Shown here piece by piece: positions 1-8,125 of a stretch of DNA of 11,630 nt. The DNA is taken from assembly GCA_003486025.1 (NCBI GenBank), contig DNHA01000309.1, positions 1 to 11,630 on the forward strand. Reading direction: 5' to 3'. The translations under genes were made by a program, and so were the position numbers. Within the stretch, counting starts at the first letter, position 1. Each line of letters starts with the position of its first letter. The notes below the pieces were generated by a model. The model saw only the letters and a list, made by a program, of their open reading frames with translations. It was not told the DNA's origin and did no database searches. The stretch is from Micrococcaceae bacterium (GTDB taxonomy: Bacteria; Actinomycetota; Actinomycetes; Actinomycetales; Micrococcaceae).

Positions 1-1235
1 CCAATGCGACCGCCAATGCCGTGAACGCCCACGATTGGACCGTTCTTGACGCGAACCATCTTGATCAGGCCGGAGGTGCCCAAGATCGAGGACTTGCCGT
101 TGCCAGCTAGGTTGTACTCGGTGGTTTCGATCTGGTCGTCGCCGAACTTCGCTTTGGCGGCAGGCTCTGAGTAACCAACGGAAGCGATCTCTGGCTCGCA
201 GTAAGTCACCTTCGGGATGTTGATGTCTTCAACGATGGTTGGGTTCTGACCGGCGATTTCTTCGGCCACGAAGATACCGTGCTGGTAACCGCGGTGGGCC
301 AGCTGCACGCCTGGGACGATGTCGCCAACGGCGTAGATGTTACCTACGCCGGTGTGCAGACGCTCGTTTGGAATAACAAAACCACGGTCGAGGGTGATGC
401 CCTGCTCTTCGAAGCCCATGTTCTCGGTGACCGGGCCGCGGCCCACTGCAACAAGTACGATTTCTGCTTCGAGAACCTTGCCGTCAGCCAGCGAGACCTT
501 TACGCCATTCTCGTCCTGGTCGACCTTCTCGAAGAAGACACCGGTGTTGAACTTGATGCCGCGCTTCTTGAACGAACGCTCAAGGGTCTTGATAATGGCT
601 GGGTCTTCGTTTGGTACCAGTGAAGGCAGGCCTTCAACGATGGTGACGTCGACGCCGAAGGACTTCCATACAGAAGCGAACTCGACACCGATGACGCCGC
701 CACCGAGCACGATTGCGCTCTTTGGCATATCAACCATGTTCAGTGCTTCGGTGCTGGTCAGTACGCGGCCGCCGATTTCCAGACCGAAGGTCTTGGAAGT
801 CGAACCGGTAGCAAGAACAATGTTCTTGCCCTTGTAGGCGACGCCATCTACATCAATGGTGTCTTTGGATACAAGGCGTCCGTTACCTTCGATAACGTTG
901 ACCTTCTTCATCTTCAGCAGACCCTGAAGACCCTTGTGCTTGCCGGCGACGATGCCGTCCTTGTACTTGCGTACGCCACCGAGGTCAATTGACTCAAGCG
1001 ACGAGTTGATGCCGTACTTGGCACCTTCGCGTGCATTCTCGGCGAGTTCTGCTGCATGCAGGTACGCCTTGGTCGGGATGCAGCCGGTGTGCAAGCAGGT
1101 GCCGCCGACCTTTTCCTTCTCAATCAATCCCACGGTGAAGCCCAACTGGATGGCGCGCAATGCGACTGAGTATCCAGCGGAACCGCCGCCGAGGATGAGG
1201 ACATCAAATTCTTGCGTTGCTGCCGAATCGGCCAC
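1..1235 (-). CDS. lpdA: Dihydrolipoyl dehydrogenase (E3), 3' end cut by window edge
   Basis: This FAD flavoenzyme reoxidises dihydrolipoyl groups of the 2-oxoacid dehydrogenase complexes using NAD+, in the cytoplasm. The frame is open from GTG at 1235 to the left edge, giving 411 of about 460 residues. The start is chosen for the GAGGGAG ribosome site 8 nt upstream. Visible in order: the N-terminal FAD-binding loop LGGGSAGYS (about residues 15-23), the redox-active disulfide C47-LHTG-C52 inside GGTCLHTGCIPTKA, the NAD-binding loop LGGGVIGVEFAS (about 175-190), the second FAD motif YAVGDI, and the start of the dimerisation domain (IPKVTYCEPEIASVGYSE). The C-terminal His-Glu catalytic pair lies beyond the window. 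pepA is upstream on the same strand. In related actinobacteria sucB and the lip genes often follow, but that cannot be seen here. The other disulfide reductases (glutathione, mercuric, mycothione) fit less well because the lipoamide-type sequence continues throughout. Confidence 0.95.
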   Translation of the reverse strand, partial: MADSAATQEFDVLILGGGSAGYSVALRAIQLGFTVGLIEKEKVGGTCLHTGCIPTKAYLHAAELAENAREGAKYGINSSLESIDLGGVRKYKDGIVAGKHKGLQGLLKMKKVNVIEGNGRLVSKDTIDVDGVAYKGKNIVLATGSTSKTFGLEIGGRVLTSTEALNMVDMPKSAIVLGGGVIGVEFASVWKSFGVDVTIVEGLPSLVPNEDPAIIKTLERSFKKRGIKFNTGVFFEKVDQDENGVKVSLADGKVLEAEIVLVAVGRGPVTENMGFEEQGITLDRGFVIPNERLHTGVGNIYAVGDIVPGVQLAHRGYQHGIFVAEEIAGQNPTIVEDINIPKVTYCEPEIASVGYSEPAAKAKFGDDQIETTEYNLAGNGKSSILGTSGLIKMVRVKNGPIVGVHGIGGRI

Positions 1236-1264
1236 GTGAACGCTCCCTCGTAATAGCTAAGTGA

Positions 1265-1282
1265 GGTCGGCCATGGCCGACC
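1265..1282. promoter_or_regulatory. 18-nt perfect palindrome in lpdA leader (candidate operator)
   Basis: GGTCGGCCATGGCCGACC is a perfect inverted repeat about 30 nt upstream of the lpdA start. A separate copy of its half, GTCGGCCAT, lies farther upstream at 1405..1413. A protein-binding operator or an mRNA hairpin near the ribosome site would both fit. The regulator is unknown. The short palindrome TCACCGGTGA at 1336..1345 lies between the two. Confidence 0.4.
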
Positions 1283-1428
1283 AGGGGATCGGGTGGTGAA
1301 CTTATTTGCCCACGTCCGAGGGCGCGAGCAAAAATTCACCGGTGATGTTTCAAAACTTACTTTAGTACCGTCAATGCACCAGAGTCATCTTGAGTTGGCT
1401 AAAAGTCGGCCATATCTCGTATTTTGGC

Positions 1429-1473
1429 ACACAATCCGGTGCAGGCTATGACATCGCCCGCACCGGAATGTGT
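1429..1473 (-). terminator. Imperfect 18-bp stem-loop after pepA
   Basis: Arms 1429..1446 and 1456..1473 pair over 18 positions with one mismatch and one G-T wobble, around a 9-nt loop. The hairpin begins 15 nt beyond the pepA stop. No T-run follows on the minus strand, as is common for terminators in high-GC actinobacteria, so termination may be partial. The rest of the 1236..1487 gap presumably holds an lpdA promoter. A TTGACG-like hexamer is present there on the minus strand (about 1363..1368), but I could not pair it convincingly with a -10. Confidence 0.55.
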
Positions 1474-1487
1474 TCTAAGAGGCATTT

Positions 1488-3002
1488 TTAACGAGTGCCG
1501 GACATCTTCTCGGCAAATGCCACGAGAGTGCGCACCTGCGACCCGGTGCCATTTTTCGGGGTATAGCCCCATGCGGAGCCCTCGTTGAAGGCTGGGCCTG
1601 CGAAGTCAATGTGCGCCAAAGGGATCTTCTGACCGTTGGTTTCGCCCACGAATTCTTCCAAGAACACCGCGGCAGTCATCATGCCGCCCATGCGCTCGCC
1701 AATATTTGCCAAGTCGGCAACCTGCGATTCGATGGTCGGACGAAGCTCTTCTGGCAGTGGCATGCCCCAAGCGAGCTCGCCGACGGCGTCTGAAGCGGCT
1801 ACCAAGTCGTCACGAACTTGCTCATTGCCCATGATGCCTGCGGTGCGCAAGCCTAAGGCGAGCATCTGCGCTCCGGTCAAGGTTGCAATGTCAATGAGGA
1901 CGTCTGGGTTCTCGAGACTTGCTGCCGCCAGTCCGTCGGCCATCACCAAACGGCCTTCGGCATCCGTATTGAGCACCTCTACGGTCTTGCCGCCAAACAT
2001 GGTCAGTACGTCGCCGGGACGGGTGGAGGCGCCACCTGGCATATTTTCGGCCAAGCAAAGCCACGCGGTGACTTTCAAGTCCAAGCCGAGTTCTGCCACG
2101 GCTGCGATGGTGTTGTATACGGCGGCTGCCCCGGACATATCGGATTTCATCGCGTGCATTCCGGCGGCTGGTTTGATCGAGATGCCACCGGTATCAAAGG
2201 TGATGCCCTTGCCAATCAGAGCCAAATGCTTGGCGGCCTTGGAAGGCGAGTACTCAACCTTGACCATGCGAGGCTGACGGGCCGAACCGCCGCCGACGCC
2301 CATCAGGCCGCCGAAGCCTTCCTTGGTCAGTCGCTTCTCGTCAAAGATCGTGACCTTCAGCGGCAAAGACTTGGAATGATCCTTCACCGCGCTGGCGAAT
2401 GACTCTGGGTACAGGATGTTTGCCGGAGCGTTGATCAGGTCCCGGGTCCCACGTACGGCGCGGCCAATGACCGCGGCACGCTTGAGCAGGCCAGGCAGGT
2501 CCTTGGAGGTCGCCATCGCGGTCGCGATGAATGCCTCGGTGAGCACCGGCTTGTCGTTCTTCTTCGAACGGAAATTCTCGTAACGGTATGAGCCCAAGGC
2601 TACGCCCTCGGCTACTGCGGCGACCTGCTCAATGCTTTCGGCCGGCAAAGCAAAGATCGCGGTTTTGGCGTTGGTCAGCTGCCGTGCTGCTGAACCGGCT
2701 GCGCGGCGTAGTTTCTCATCGGTCAGTTCGCTGAGGTCCTTCACTCCCAGTCCGATGAATAGGATCGTCTTGACCTTGGTGCCGTCAACAGCTGGAAGCA
2801 GGGTCACCTCGTCGGCTGAGCCTGCAACGCTGAGGGTGAGTAGCGATTGTTCCAAAGCTGCCGTGGTCTCGGCAGCAAGTGGAGAAGCGGCAATGGATAC
2901 CTTGTCGTCCTTTTTTAGGACGCCCAAGATGAGCGTGTCGGCGTTTTTCCGTTTGATGTCTGCACCAATGGCGGTCAACGTGAGATCACTGGAGTTGATC
3001 AC
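1488..3002 (-). CDS. pepA: Leucyl aminopeptidase, M17 family
   Basis: This cytosolic two-metal aminopeptidase releases N-terminal residues, especially Leu, from peptides in peptide turnover. At 504 residues it is a typical M17 length. The N-terminal M17 domain spans roughly 20-150 and the catalytic domain about 180-495. All metal ligands expected from the bovine and E. coli enzymes are visible: K265, D270, D288, D347 and E349. The catalytic lysine K277 (in SIKP) and arginine R351 are also present, and the signature NTDAEGRL spans 345-352. The GTG start at 3002 has a GAAGGA ribosome site 8 nt upstream. The gene is divergent from the PAC2-family gene across a 231-nt gap and is followed on the same strand by lpdA, with a hairpin between them. 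The frame is intact and no key residue is missing. Confidence 0.97.
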   Translation of the reverse strand: MINSSDLTLTAIGADIKRKNADTLILGVLKKDDKVSIAASPLAAETTAALEQSLLTLSVAGSADEVTLLPAVDGTKVKTILFIGLGVKDLSELTDEKLRRAAGSAARQLTNAKTAIFALPAESIEQVAAVAEGVALGSYRYENFRSKKNDKPVLTEAFIATAMATSKDLPGLLKRAAVIGRAVRGTRDLINAPANILYPESFASAVKDHSKSLPLKVTIFDEKRLTKEGFGGLMGVGGGSARQPRMVKVEYSPSKAAKHLALIGKGITFDTGGISIKPAAGMHAMKSDMSGAAAVYNTIAAVAELGLDLKVTAWLCLAENMPGGASTRPGDVLTMFGGKTVEVLNTDAEGRLVMADGLAAASLENPDVLIDIATLTGAQMLALGLRTAGIMGNEQVRDDLVAASDAVGELAWGMPLPEELRPTIESQVADLANIGERMGGMMTAAVFLEEFVGETNGQKIPLAHIDFAGPAFNEGSAWGYTPKNGTGSQVRTLVAFAEKMSGTR

Positions 3003-3233
3003 AAAATCATTCCTTCTATGCCTTTGTATGGTCTAAAGGATGGTTCAGCCCGTGAGGATAACCGGTAGATGGAGCCGGTGAGCTGAGTATTTCCTACACA
3101 CGATGTTAGCCGAAGGTTGCCACTCGGCGTGCCTCACTTCACAGCGAGCGAAAGGGCGAACAGCTAGGATAGGTCCTTGAGCTGCAAGATTTTGTAGCCG
3201 AAGTGGCTGTAACCGAAAACAATTGAGGTGTGA
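3003..3233. promoter_or_regulatory. Divergent intergenic region, pepA / PAC2-family gene
   Basis: These 231 nt separate two genes that start in opposite directions, so promoters for both are expected here. A TAGGAT hexamer at 3165..3170 could be a -10 for the rightward gene, with no clear -35. I found no clear leftward promoter. GAGG at 3225..3228 is the likely ribosome site of the rightward gene. No RNA gene or strong hairpin was seen. Confidence 0.4.
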
Positions 3234-4208
3234 ATGTCCAAGGAACCGTTGATGACTCTGGTCAGCACCAACCTGGACGATCCCAGCTTGCAGGGTTTGG
3301 GCATGTACGTTTCATTGCGTGGGGCCTCCGATGCTGGGCACGCCCACGACTTAGTGTGCAACGAGCTTTTTGCACACCTGAAATCCGAGCTCTACGCGCG
3401 CTTCGACGCTGACGAGCTGGTGGTTTACAGTACTCAACGGCCACGGGTCACGTTCCTCGGTGATCACTTCGCGGGTTACCAAGAGCCGCGTTTGGAAATA
3501 TATCTGATGACCGATGAGCTGGACCGTAAGTTCTGGTTTTTCGCCGGCGTTGAACCGGATCTGCGCTGGGAGCGGACCATCGCAGAACTGTTGGGCTTTA
3601 TTCAAGCCTTCAATGTGAATCTGGTGATTGGTACCGCATCGTTGCCGATGCCTGTGCCGCATACCCGTCCGGTCGGGGTGACCGCTCACGGCAATCGCAA
3701 AGACCTCATCGAAAATATTTCTACGTGGAGCCCGACGGCCGAAACTCCCTCTGGTCTTACCTCCCTATTGGAAATTCGGCTCAATGATGCTGGCCGTGAC
3801 GTGGTCGGCTATTCGCTCCACACGCCGCACTATCTGGCTGAAGCTGAATATCCTGCGGCAGCGGTAGCGGCACTGGAGCACGTCGGGGCGGCTCTGAAAT
3901 TAGCGCTCCCGACCGAGAAACTGCGTGAAGCCGGCCGCCTGATCGAGTCTCAACTGGCGGAACAACTCGAAGGCAGCAACGACGTCAAGCAAATGGTTCT
4001 CGGTTTTGAAAAGCGATTTGACGCGCACGCTGAAGAACACGAGCGGCGTTCTCTGTTGTTGGACGAAGACGAAAGAATCCCAGACGCCGACGAGCTTGGC
4101 GCAAGCGTTGAAAATTTCCTTGCCACCATCGAGGACAACGCACAGTGGCTAGAAGCTAATCGAGAGACCGGGGACAACGACTCCACATCGGGTGACCCCG
4201 ACCAGTGA
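3234..4208 (+). CDS. PAC2-family protein (proteasome-assembly-chaperone-like)
   Basis: The 324-residue protein resembles the actinobacterial PAC2 family (Pfam PF09754), related to eukaryotic proteasome assembly chaperones. The bacterial function is not established. The alpha/beta PAC2 domain spans roughly residues 10-255, including the stretches GLGMYVSLRGASDAGH, VVYSTQRPRVTF, VEPDLRWE and the segment VVGYSLHTPHYLAEAEYPAAA that I associate with the family. The C-terminal 70 residues are rich in Asp and Glu (LLLDEDERIPDADELG, then an acidic tail), consistent with a flexible protein-contact tail. No signal peptide or membrane helix is seen, so it is probably cytosolic. GAGG lies 5 nt before the ATG. 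A later in-frame ATG six codons on is possible. Its TGA overlaps the GTG start of the MFS gene, which suggests one transcript with coupled translation. The family assignment is from recall of conserved segments. Confidence 0.85.
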   Translation: MSKEPLMTLVSTNLDDPSLQGLGMYVSLRGASDAGHAHDLVCNELFAHLKSELYARFDADELVVYSTQRPRVTFLGDHFAGYQEPRLEIYLMTDELDRKFWFFAGVEPDLRWERTIAELLGFIQAFNVNLVIGTASLPMPVPHTRPVGVTAHGNRKDLIENISTWSPTAETPSGLTSLLEIRLNDAGRDVVGYSLHTPHYLAEAEYPAAAVAALEHVGAALKLALPTEKLREAGRLIESQLAEQLEGSNDVKQMVLGFEKRFDAHAEEHERRSLLLDEDERIPDADELGASVENFLATIEDNAQWLEANRETGDNDSTSGDPDQ

Positions 4209-5476
4209 TTCAGTCGCATCTAAATTCGACGCGCTCATGGATAGTCTTCTGTGCCGGAATTTTTGCCTATATGGCAGCGGTTTCCCAGCGCACAAGCTTC
4301 GGTGTGGCGGGTTTGCAGGCTACCGAACGATTTGATGCAACCGCGCAGATCTTGGCCTCGTTTTCGGTGGTGCAACTTGTCGTTTATGCCGGCGCTCAGG
4401 TGCCCATAGGTTTATTGCTGGACAAAGTAGGACCCCGAATCCTGATCATCAGCGGGTCGGTGCTGATGGCGATGGGGCAGGCGTTCCTGGCAATTTCTAC
4501 CAACGTACCGATGGGACTCGTTGGAAGAATCCTTGTTGGCTCGGGCGACGCCATGGTGTTTGTTTCCGTATTGAAACTGCTGCCCCTATGGTTTTCAGGC
4601 TCTCGGATTCCGGTACTGACCCAGCTTGTTGGAACCTTTGGCCAAATGGGTCAGCTTGTCAGTCTTTTTCCGTTTCACTTGCTTCTTGTTCAGTTCGGAT
4701 GGACACCTGCTTTTTCGGTGATGTCAGGTTTAGCTCTGGCAAGTTTGCTCATTGCCGTGTCGTTGATACGCAACGGTCCTGGATGGGCACATCTGAGCAC
4801 CAGCGCGCCAATGCGTACTCGGGATCGGCTGGGAGCTGCTTGGAAACAACCCGGCACACGGTTGGGTTTTTGGACTCACTTCACCACCTCGTTTATGCTC
4901 AACGTCTTCCTTCTCTCCTGGGGCTACCCGTTCCTCGTACAGGGACAAGGGCTCGATGGCGACTTCGCCTCGGCCCTGATGTCAATCTTTGTGGTTGTTG
5001 CCATTTTGTATGGGCCATTGCTTGGCGCACTGACTGCTAGATACCCGGACAAGCGTTCCAACTTCGCTCTGGGTGTGATTGCGGCAATGATCCTCATGTG
5101 GGCCGTCGTATTGTTCTGGCCGGGTGCCGCACCGTTGTGGGTGTTAATTCTTTTACTTGTTGCTGTCGCAGCAGGCGGACCGTCTTCAGTCATCGCCTTC
5201 GACTTCGCGCGAACTTTTAACCCTCCTCATCTCATGGGCACGGCCGTAGGGTTAGTAAACACCGGCGGTTTCTTTGGAGGCTTCGTCACGATCTACTTGG
5301 TCGGTGCGCTCATGGACTGGCAGTATGTCGCGAACGGGTCAAGCGGTGAATTGTATAACTTGCCAGCATTCCGTCTCGCACTCTCCGTACAGTTTGTCAT
5401 GGCATTAATCGGTGTCACTTTTATGCTGATTGAACGAGGTAAGGCGCGGCGGCAAAGCGCAAAAATCGTGGATTAG
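4205..5476 (+). CDS. MFS transporter, 12 TM segments, substrate unknown
   Basis: This 423-residue major facilitator protein should act in the cytoplasmic membrane. Hydrophobic segments suggest 12 helices, with a basic central loop at about 192-222. The MFS motif A is clear after helix 2 (GLLLDKVGPR, 69-78), and its degenerate second copy lies between helices 8 and 9 (GALTARYPDKR, 274-284). Glycine-rich helix 11 (VNTGGFFGGF, 351-360) recalls nitrate- or organic-anion-type MFS members, but that is too weak to name a substrate. The GTG start overlaps the PAC2 stop by four bases (GTGA), so translation is probably coupled. Only a weak GGGTGA lies upstream. The DUF4192 gene starts 64 nt downstream on the same strand. 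The C-terminus is short and basic (RGKARRQ). Confidence 0.88.
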   Translation: MIQSHLNSTRSWIVFCAGIFAYMAAVSQRTSFGVAGLQATERFDATAQILASFSVVQLVVYAGAQVPIGLLLDKVGPRILIISGSVLMAMGQAFLAISTNVPMGLVGRILVGSGDAMVFVSVLKLLPLWFSGSRIPVLTQLVGTFGQMGQLVSLFPFHLLLVQFGWTPAFSVMSGLALASLLIAVSLIRNGPGWAHLSTSAPMRTRDRLGAAWKQPGTRLGFWTHFTTSFMLNVFLLSWGYPFLVQGQGLDGDFASALMSIFVVVAILYGPLLGALTARYPDKRSNFALGVIAAMILMWAVVLFWPGAAPLWVLILLLVAVAAGGPSSVIAFDFARTFNPPHLMGTAVGLVNTGGFFGGFVTIYLVGALMDWQYVANGSSGELYNLPAFRLALSVQFVMALIGVTFMLIERGKARRQSAKIVD

Positions 5477-5540
5477 AAAGTTCTCCACAGCACGTGCAGA
5501 AGTCATGAAGCTCCAGTGCTTTGAGGCGCATCGTGGGGAC

Positions 5541-6644
5541 ATGACTACAACACCGGAACGCCAGCCCCTCTCGCTCTCTGATTGCGATGACGTGCTGGCT
5601 TACATACCTCACGCACTGGGATTTCATCCGCACAATTCATTAGTCCTCCTGCTCATTGTTGGGCAAAGACTGGAGGCGACGCTTCGTGTCGATTTACCGG
5701 GCGAAATCCATCCCGAAGATCGCGACGCATGGCTGGGTCAGGTCCTCCGCTTGTTAGAAAGATTGCCTCAGGTGCGCAGCCTCGTAGCCGTGGTGTACGC
5801 ACCGGAAAATTCCCACAATCCACTTAAAGTCCCATACCGACAAATCATAGGTGCACTTGACCAAGCTCTCGAAAGCACCGACATTGATCTCCGCCAGGCA
5901 TGGTGTCTGTCTGGCAATCAGGTTTGGGACTACGCTGATGACGATGTAAAAATATCTTTCCCGCGCCCAGACGTTGCCTTGGGAAATACGAACCTGTCAC
6001 TGGTTCTTGCAGGATCTGCCCCATTAGACCGTCCGTGGGACGGAACCGGGATCGCGGAATGGGACAACGCTGAACAAATTCGCCAACTCGCGAAGACTCT
6101 TGACCAAGACGTCATTGACAGTCTTGATCAATGGGCCGACGTTTTAGACATGGATGTCATGAAAGCAAAAGCATTCCTTCATTCATCGCAGTCGGGGGCA
6201 GCTGGCATGCTTGCAGGCCTCCGAAAAAGAATCGTTCGCGATGTGCTGCCCTATCTTGCTGGCGTCGGTGCCGAGCAAACCATCATCATGGCCGAGCGTT
6301 TATGCTTCAATTCTGGAAAAGACCAAGCCAAACCGTTGGCGGATTTTCTCTTGGGACGAGGATGGCAAGGCCCGGATTGGAGACGTATTGAAAGGCTTTG
6401 GTCTATCTGTCGAGATCTATTGGGAGTCGCTCTTGCTGAGGAGCGTCACGCTTTGTTATGTATTCTGGCGTGGATCGAGTGGTCACGCGGACGCGGCTCG
6501 ATGGCAATTATGCTGTTAGATAGAGTGCTGGATGAGCAGGGGGACTACCGTCTAGCCCAGTTGCTTCGTGAATTGATGAATAGGGGAGCCATGCCCGAAT
6601 GGGCAACGGATGAGCTTCGCGCGTGGAGGGCTCAGATGGGCTAG
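5541..6644 (+). CDS. DUF4192-domain protein
   Basis: This 367-residue protein matches the actinobacterial DUF4192 family, whose function is unknown. The family's N-terminal signature is present at about 12-40: LSDCDDVLAYIPHALGFHPHNSLVLLLI. A second recognisable segment lies near the C-terminus (LAWIEWSRGRGSMAIMLLDRVL), followed by helical repeats with small-residue packing. No signal peptide or membrane helix is seen, so it is probably cytosolic. I chose ATG 5541 because the conserved region begins a few residues later. The ribosome site is weak (GTGGGG close to the ATG), and the in-frame ATG at 5505 is an alternative. The same frame reads back into the MFS gene at 5430, but that extension is not protein-like. 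It probably shares a transcript with the upstream PAC2 and MFS genes and ends 252 nt before sigA. Confidence 0.88.
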   Translation: MTTTPERQPLSLSDCDDVLAYIPHALGFHPHNSLVLLLIVGQRLEATLRVDLPGEIHPEDRDAWLGQVLRLLERLPQVRSLVAVVYAPENSHNPLKVPYRQIIGALDQALESTDIDLRQAWCLSGNQVWDYADDDVKISFPRPDVALGNTNLSLVLAGSAPLDRPWDGTGIAEWDNAEQIRQLAKTLDQDVIDSLDQWADVLDMDVMKAKAFLHSSQSGAAGMLAGLRKRIVRDVLPYLAGVGAEQTIIMAERLCFNSGKDQAKPLADFLLGRGWQGPDWRRIERLWSICRDLLGVALAEERHALLCILAWIEWSRGRGSMAIMLLDRVLDEQGDYRLAQLLRELMNRGAMPEWATDELRAWRAQMG

Positions 6645-6658
6645 CAGACGCGCGGGGA

Positions 6659-6670
6659 ACTTGGCCAAGT
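6659..6670. repeat. 12-nt perfect palindrome after DUF4192 stop
   Basis: ACTTGGCCAAGT lies 14 nt after the DUF4192 stop. Weaker flanking pairing (CAGACGC near 6646 with GTGTCTG near 6673) could extend it into a hairpin. It may contribute to termination, but no T-run follows and it could be chance. Confidence 0.25.
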
Positions 6671-6752
6671 GGTGTCTGTGAGCGAATTAGTGGATAATGA
6701 AAAAACAGACCCGGTTAGGTTCGAGATGTCTAAGTTCGAAAAACATAGTTTT

Positions 6753-6779
6753 GGGAACATTAGACGTGGTTGGTGCGTT
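6753..6779 (+). promoter_or_regulatory. Candidate SigR/SigH-type stress promoter of sigA
   Basis: GGGAAC at 6753..6758 is followed after exactly 18 nt by GTT at 6777..6779. This matches the GGAA(T/C)-N18-GTT pattern known for actinobacterial thiol-oxidative and heat stress ECF sigma factors (Streptomyces SigR, mycobacterial SigH). It would give a leader of about 110 nt before the sigA GTG. In Streptomyces the principal sigma gene hrdB has a SigR-dependent promoter, so the placement is plausible. A separate TTGACA at 6833..6838 lacks a properly spaced -10. Confidence 0.5.
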
Positions 6780-6824
6780 GATAACAATGTACCCACCGAC
6801 GCGTTGAGTCACTGATTACAACGC
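6775..6824. repeat. Three GCGTTG elements upstream of sigA
   Basis: GCGTTGA occurs at 6775..6781 and 6801..6807, and the complement CAACGC at 6819..6824, so the last two form an inverted repeat with a 12-nt spacer. The first copy overlaps the GTT of the proposed stress promoter. This arrangement could be an operator. No known regulator is recognised. Confidence 0.3.
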
Positions 6825-6896
6825 ATTCGGACTTGACAGGGTCATAGTGGTGTTACCGGCAGGTGCATCCGGAACGCATCGTTAGAAAGGTTATTC

Positions 6897-8117
6897 GTGT
6901 CATCTTCTGAGACGAACGCTAATCGTATGGCAACTGAGGCAGAGACCGAGGAATCGGTAACGACTCCTGTCGCGAAAAAGCGCGCTACCCGTGCGAAGGC
7001 TACGCCTCGCACCAAGAAGACTGCAGCTACCGACGAACAGGTAGAGAACGAGCAGGGTTCTGAAGAGTCCGAAGACGATACTGAGTCGGGTGCTTCTGAC
7101 GCAGCTGGTGCCAAGGACGGCTCGGCAAAGGAAGAGGAATCCAAGGGATTCACCTTGTCTTCAGCCGATGACGATGCTCCTCAGCAGCAAGTCATGGTCG
7201 CCGGCGCAACCGCCGACCCGGTCAAGGACTACCTAAAGCAGATCGGTAAAGTTGCTCTGCTAAACGCTGAGCAGGAAGTTGATCTGGCTCTGCGTATTGA
7301 AGCGGGCCTTTTCGCTACCGACAAGATCAACAAGGATGATGGTTCGATGGATCAGCGCTTGCGCTGGGACTACGAGCAGATCATCCACGACGGCAAGATC
7401 GCCAAAAATCACCTTCTGGAAGCCAACCTGCGACTGGTGGTTTCGCTTGCGAAGCGTTACACCGGCCGTGGCATGCTTTTCTTGGACTTGATCCAGGAAG
7501 GTAACTTGGGTCTGATCCGCGCGGTGGAGAAGTTCGACTACACCAAGGGCTTCAAGTTCTCGACCTACGCCACCTGGTGGATCCGTCAGGCCATCACCCG
7601 TGCCATGGCCGACCAAGCTCGTACGATTCGTATCCCTGTGCACATGGTGGAAGTCATCAACAAGCTGGCACGTGTCCAGCGCCAAATGCTTCAGGATCTC
7701 GGACGTGAACCGACTCCAGAAGAATTGGCTAAGGAACTGGACATGACTCCTGAGAAGGTTGTCGAGGTTCAGAAATATGGTCGTGAACCAATTTCTTTGC
7801 ATACCCCACTGGGTGAAGATGGAGACTCCGAGTTCGGTGACTTGATCGAAGACTCTGAAGCGGTTGTTCCAGCTGACGCGGTGTCTTTCACCTTGCTACA
7901 GGAACAGCTGCATTCGGTTTTGGATACACTGTCCGAACGTGAAGCCGGCGTGGTCGCCATGCGCTTCGGTCTGACCGATGGCCAGCCGAAGACCTTAGAC
8001 GAAATCGGCAAGGTTTACGGCGTTACCCGTGAACGTATTCGCCAGATCGAATCGAAGACCATGTCGAAGTTGCGTCACCCATCGCGCTCGCAAGTTCTGC
8101 GCGATTACCTAGACTAA
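6897..8117 (+). CDS. sigA: Principal RNA polymerase sigma factor SigA (RpoD/HrdB class)
   Basis: This is the primary sigma factor, directing RNA polymerase to housekeeping promoters (about -35 TTGACA, -10 TATAAT). It has 406 residues. The N-terminal 105 or so form a low-complexity, Lys/Ala- then Glu/Asp-rich extension typical of actinobacterial SigA in place of canonical region 1.1. Region 1.2 is at about 106-140 ([22 protein letters not shown]). Region 2 is at about 171-241, including the core-binding [20 protein letters not shown] and the melting and -10 recognition segment [23 protein letters not shown]. Region 3 is at about 242-325. Region 4 is at about 332-400, with the helix-turn-helix [20 protein letters not shown] at 366-385. 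The GTG start has AGAAAGG 6 nt upstream. ATG 6927 is a weaker alternative. The gene is monocistronic, with its own regulatory region before it and hairpins after it. Confidence 0.97.
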   Translation: MSSSETNANRMATEAETEESVTTPVAKKRATRAKATPRTKKTAATDEQVENEQGSEESEDDTESGASDAAGAKDGSAKEEESKGFTLSSADDDAPQQQVMVAGATADPVKDYLKQIGKVALLNAEQEVDLALRIEAGLFATDKINKDDGSMDQRLRWDYEQIIHDGKIAKNHLLEANLRLVVSLAKRYTGRGMLFLDLIQEGNLGLIRAVEKFDYTKGFKFSTYATWWIRQAITRAMADQARTIRIPVHMVEVINKLARVQRQMLQDLGREPTPEELAKELDMTPEKVVEVQKYGREPISLHTPLGEDGDSEFGDLIEDSEAVVPADAVSFTLLQEQLHSVLDTLSEREAGVVAMRFGLTDGQPKTLDEIGKVYGVTRERIRQIESKTMSKLRHPSRSQVLRDYLD

Positions 8118-8125
8118 ACGTTTTG

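Noticed and set aside
279..837. Plus-strand frames across the lpdA region
   Set aside because: lpdA is continuous on the minus strand with all expected motifs, so these are shadows.
1636..2277. 213-codon plus-strand frame opposite pepA
   Set aside because: Lies wholly antisense to the well-supported pepA. The protein is Ser/Pro-rich with no domain and no ribosome site.
5430..5540. Upstream extension of the DUF4192 frame into the MFS gene
   Set aside because: The extension overlaps the MFS C-terminus, is not protein-like, and the family's conserved region starts just after 5541.
6693..6698. GATAAT as a -10 upstream of sigA
   Set aside because: A good hexamer, but the -35 region at the proper spacing (TGGTGT) is poor. 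Left as a weak possibility only.
6833..6838. TTGACA as a housekeeping -35 for sigA
   Set aside because: No acceptable -10 occurs at 16-18 nt spacing, so it is not called as a promoter by itself.
7260..7802. 180-codon minus-strand frame opposite sigA
   Set aside because: Antisense to conserved SigA regions 2-3. Its composition mirrors sigA codons and no family is recognised.
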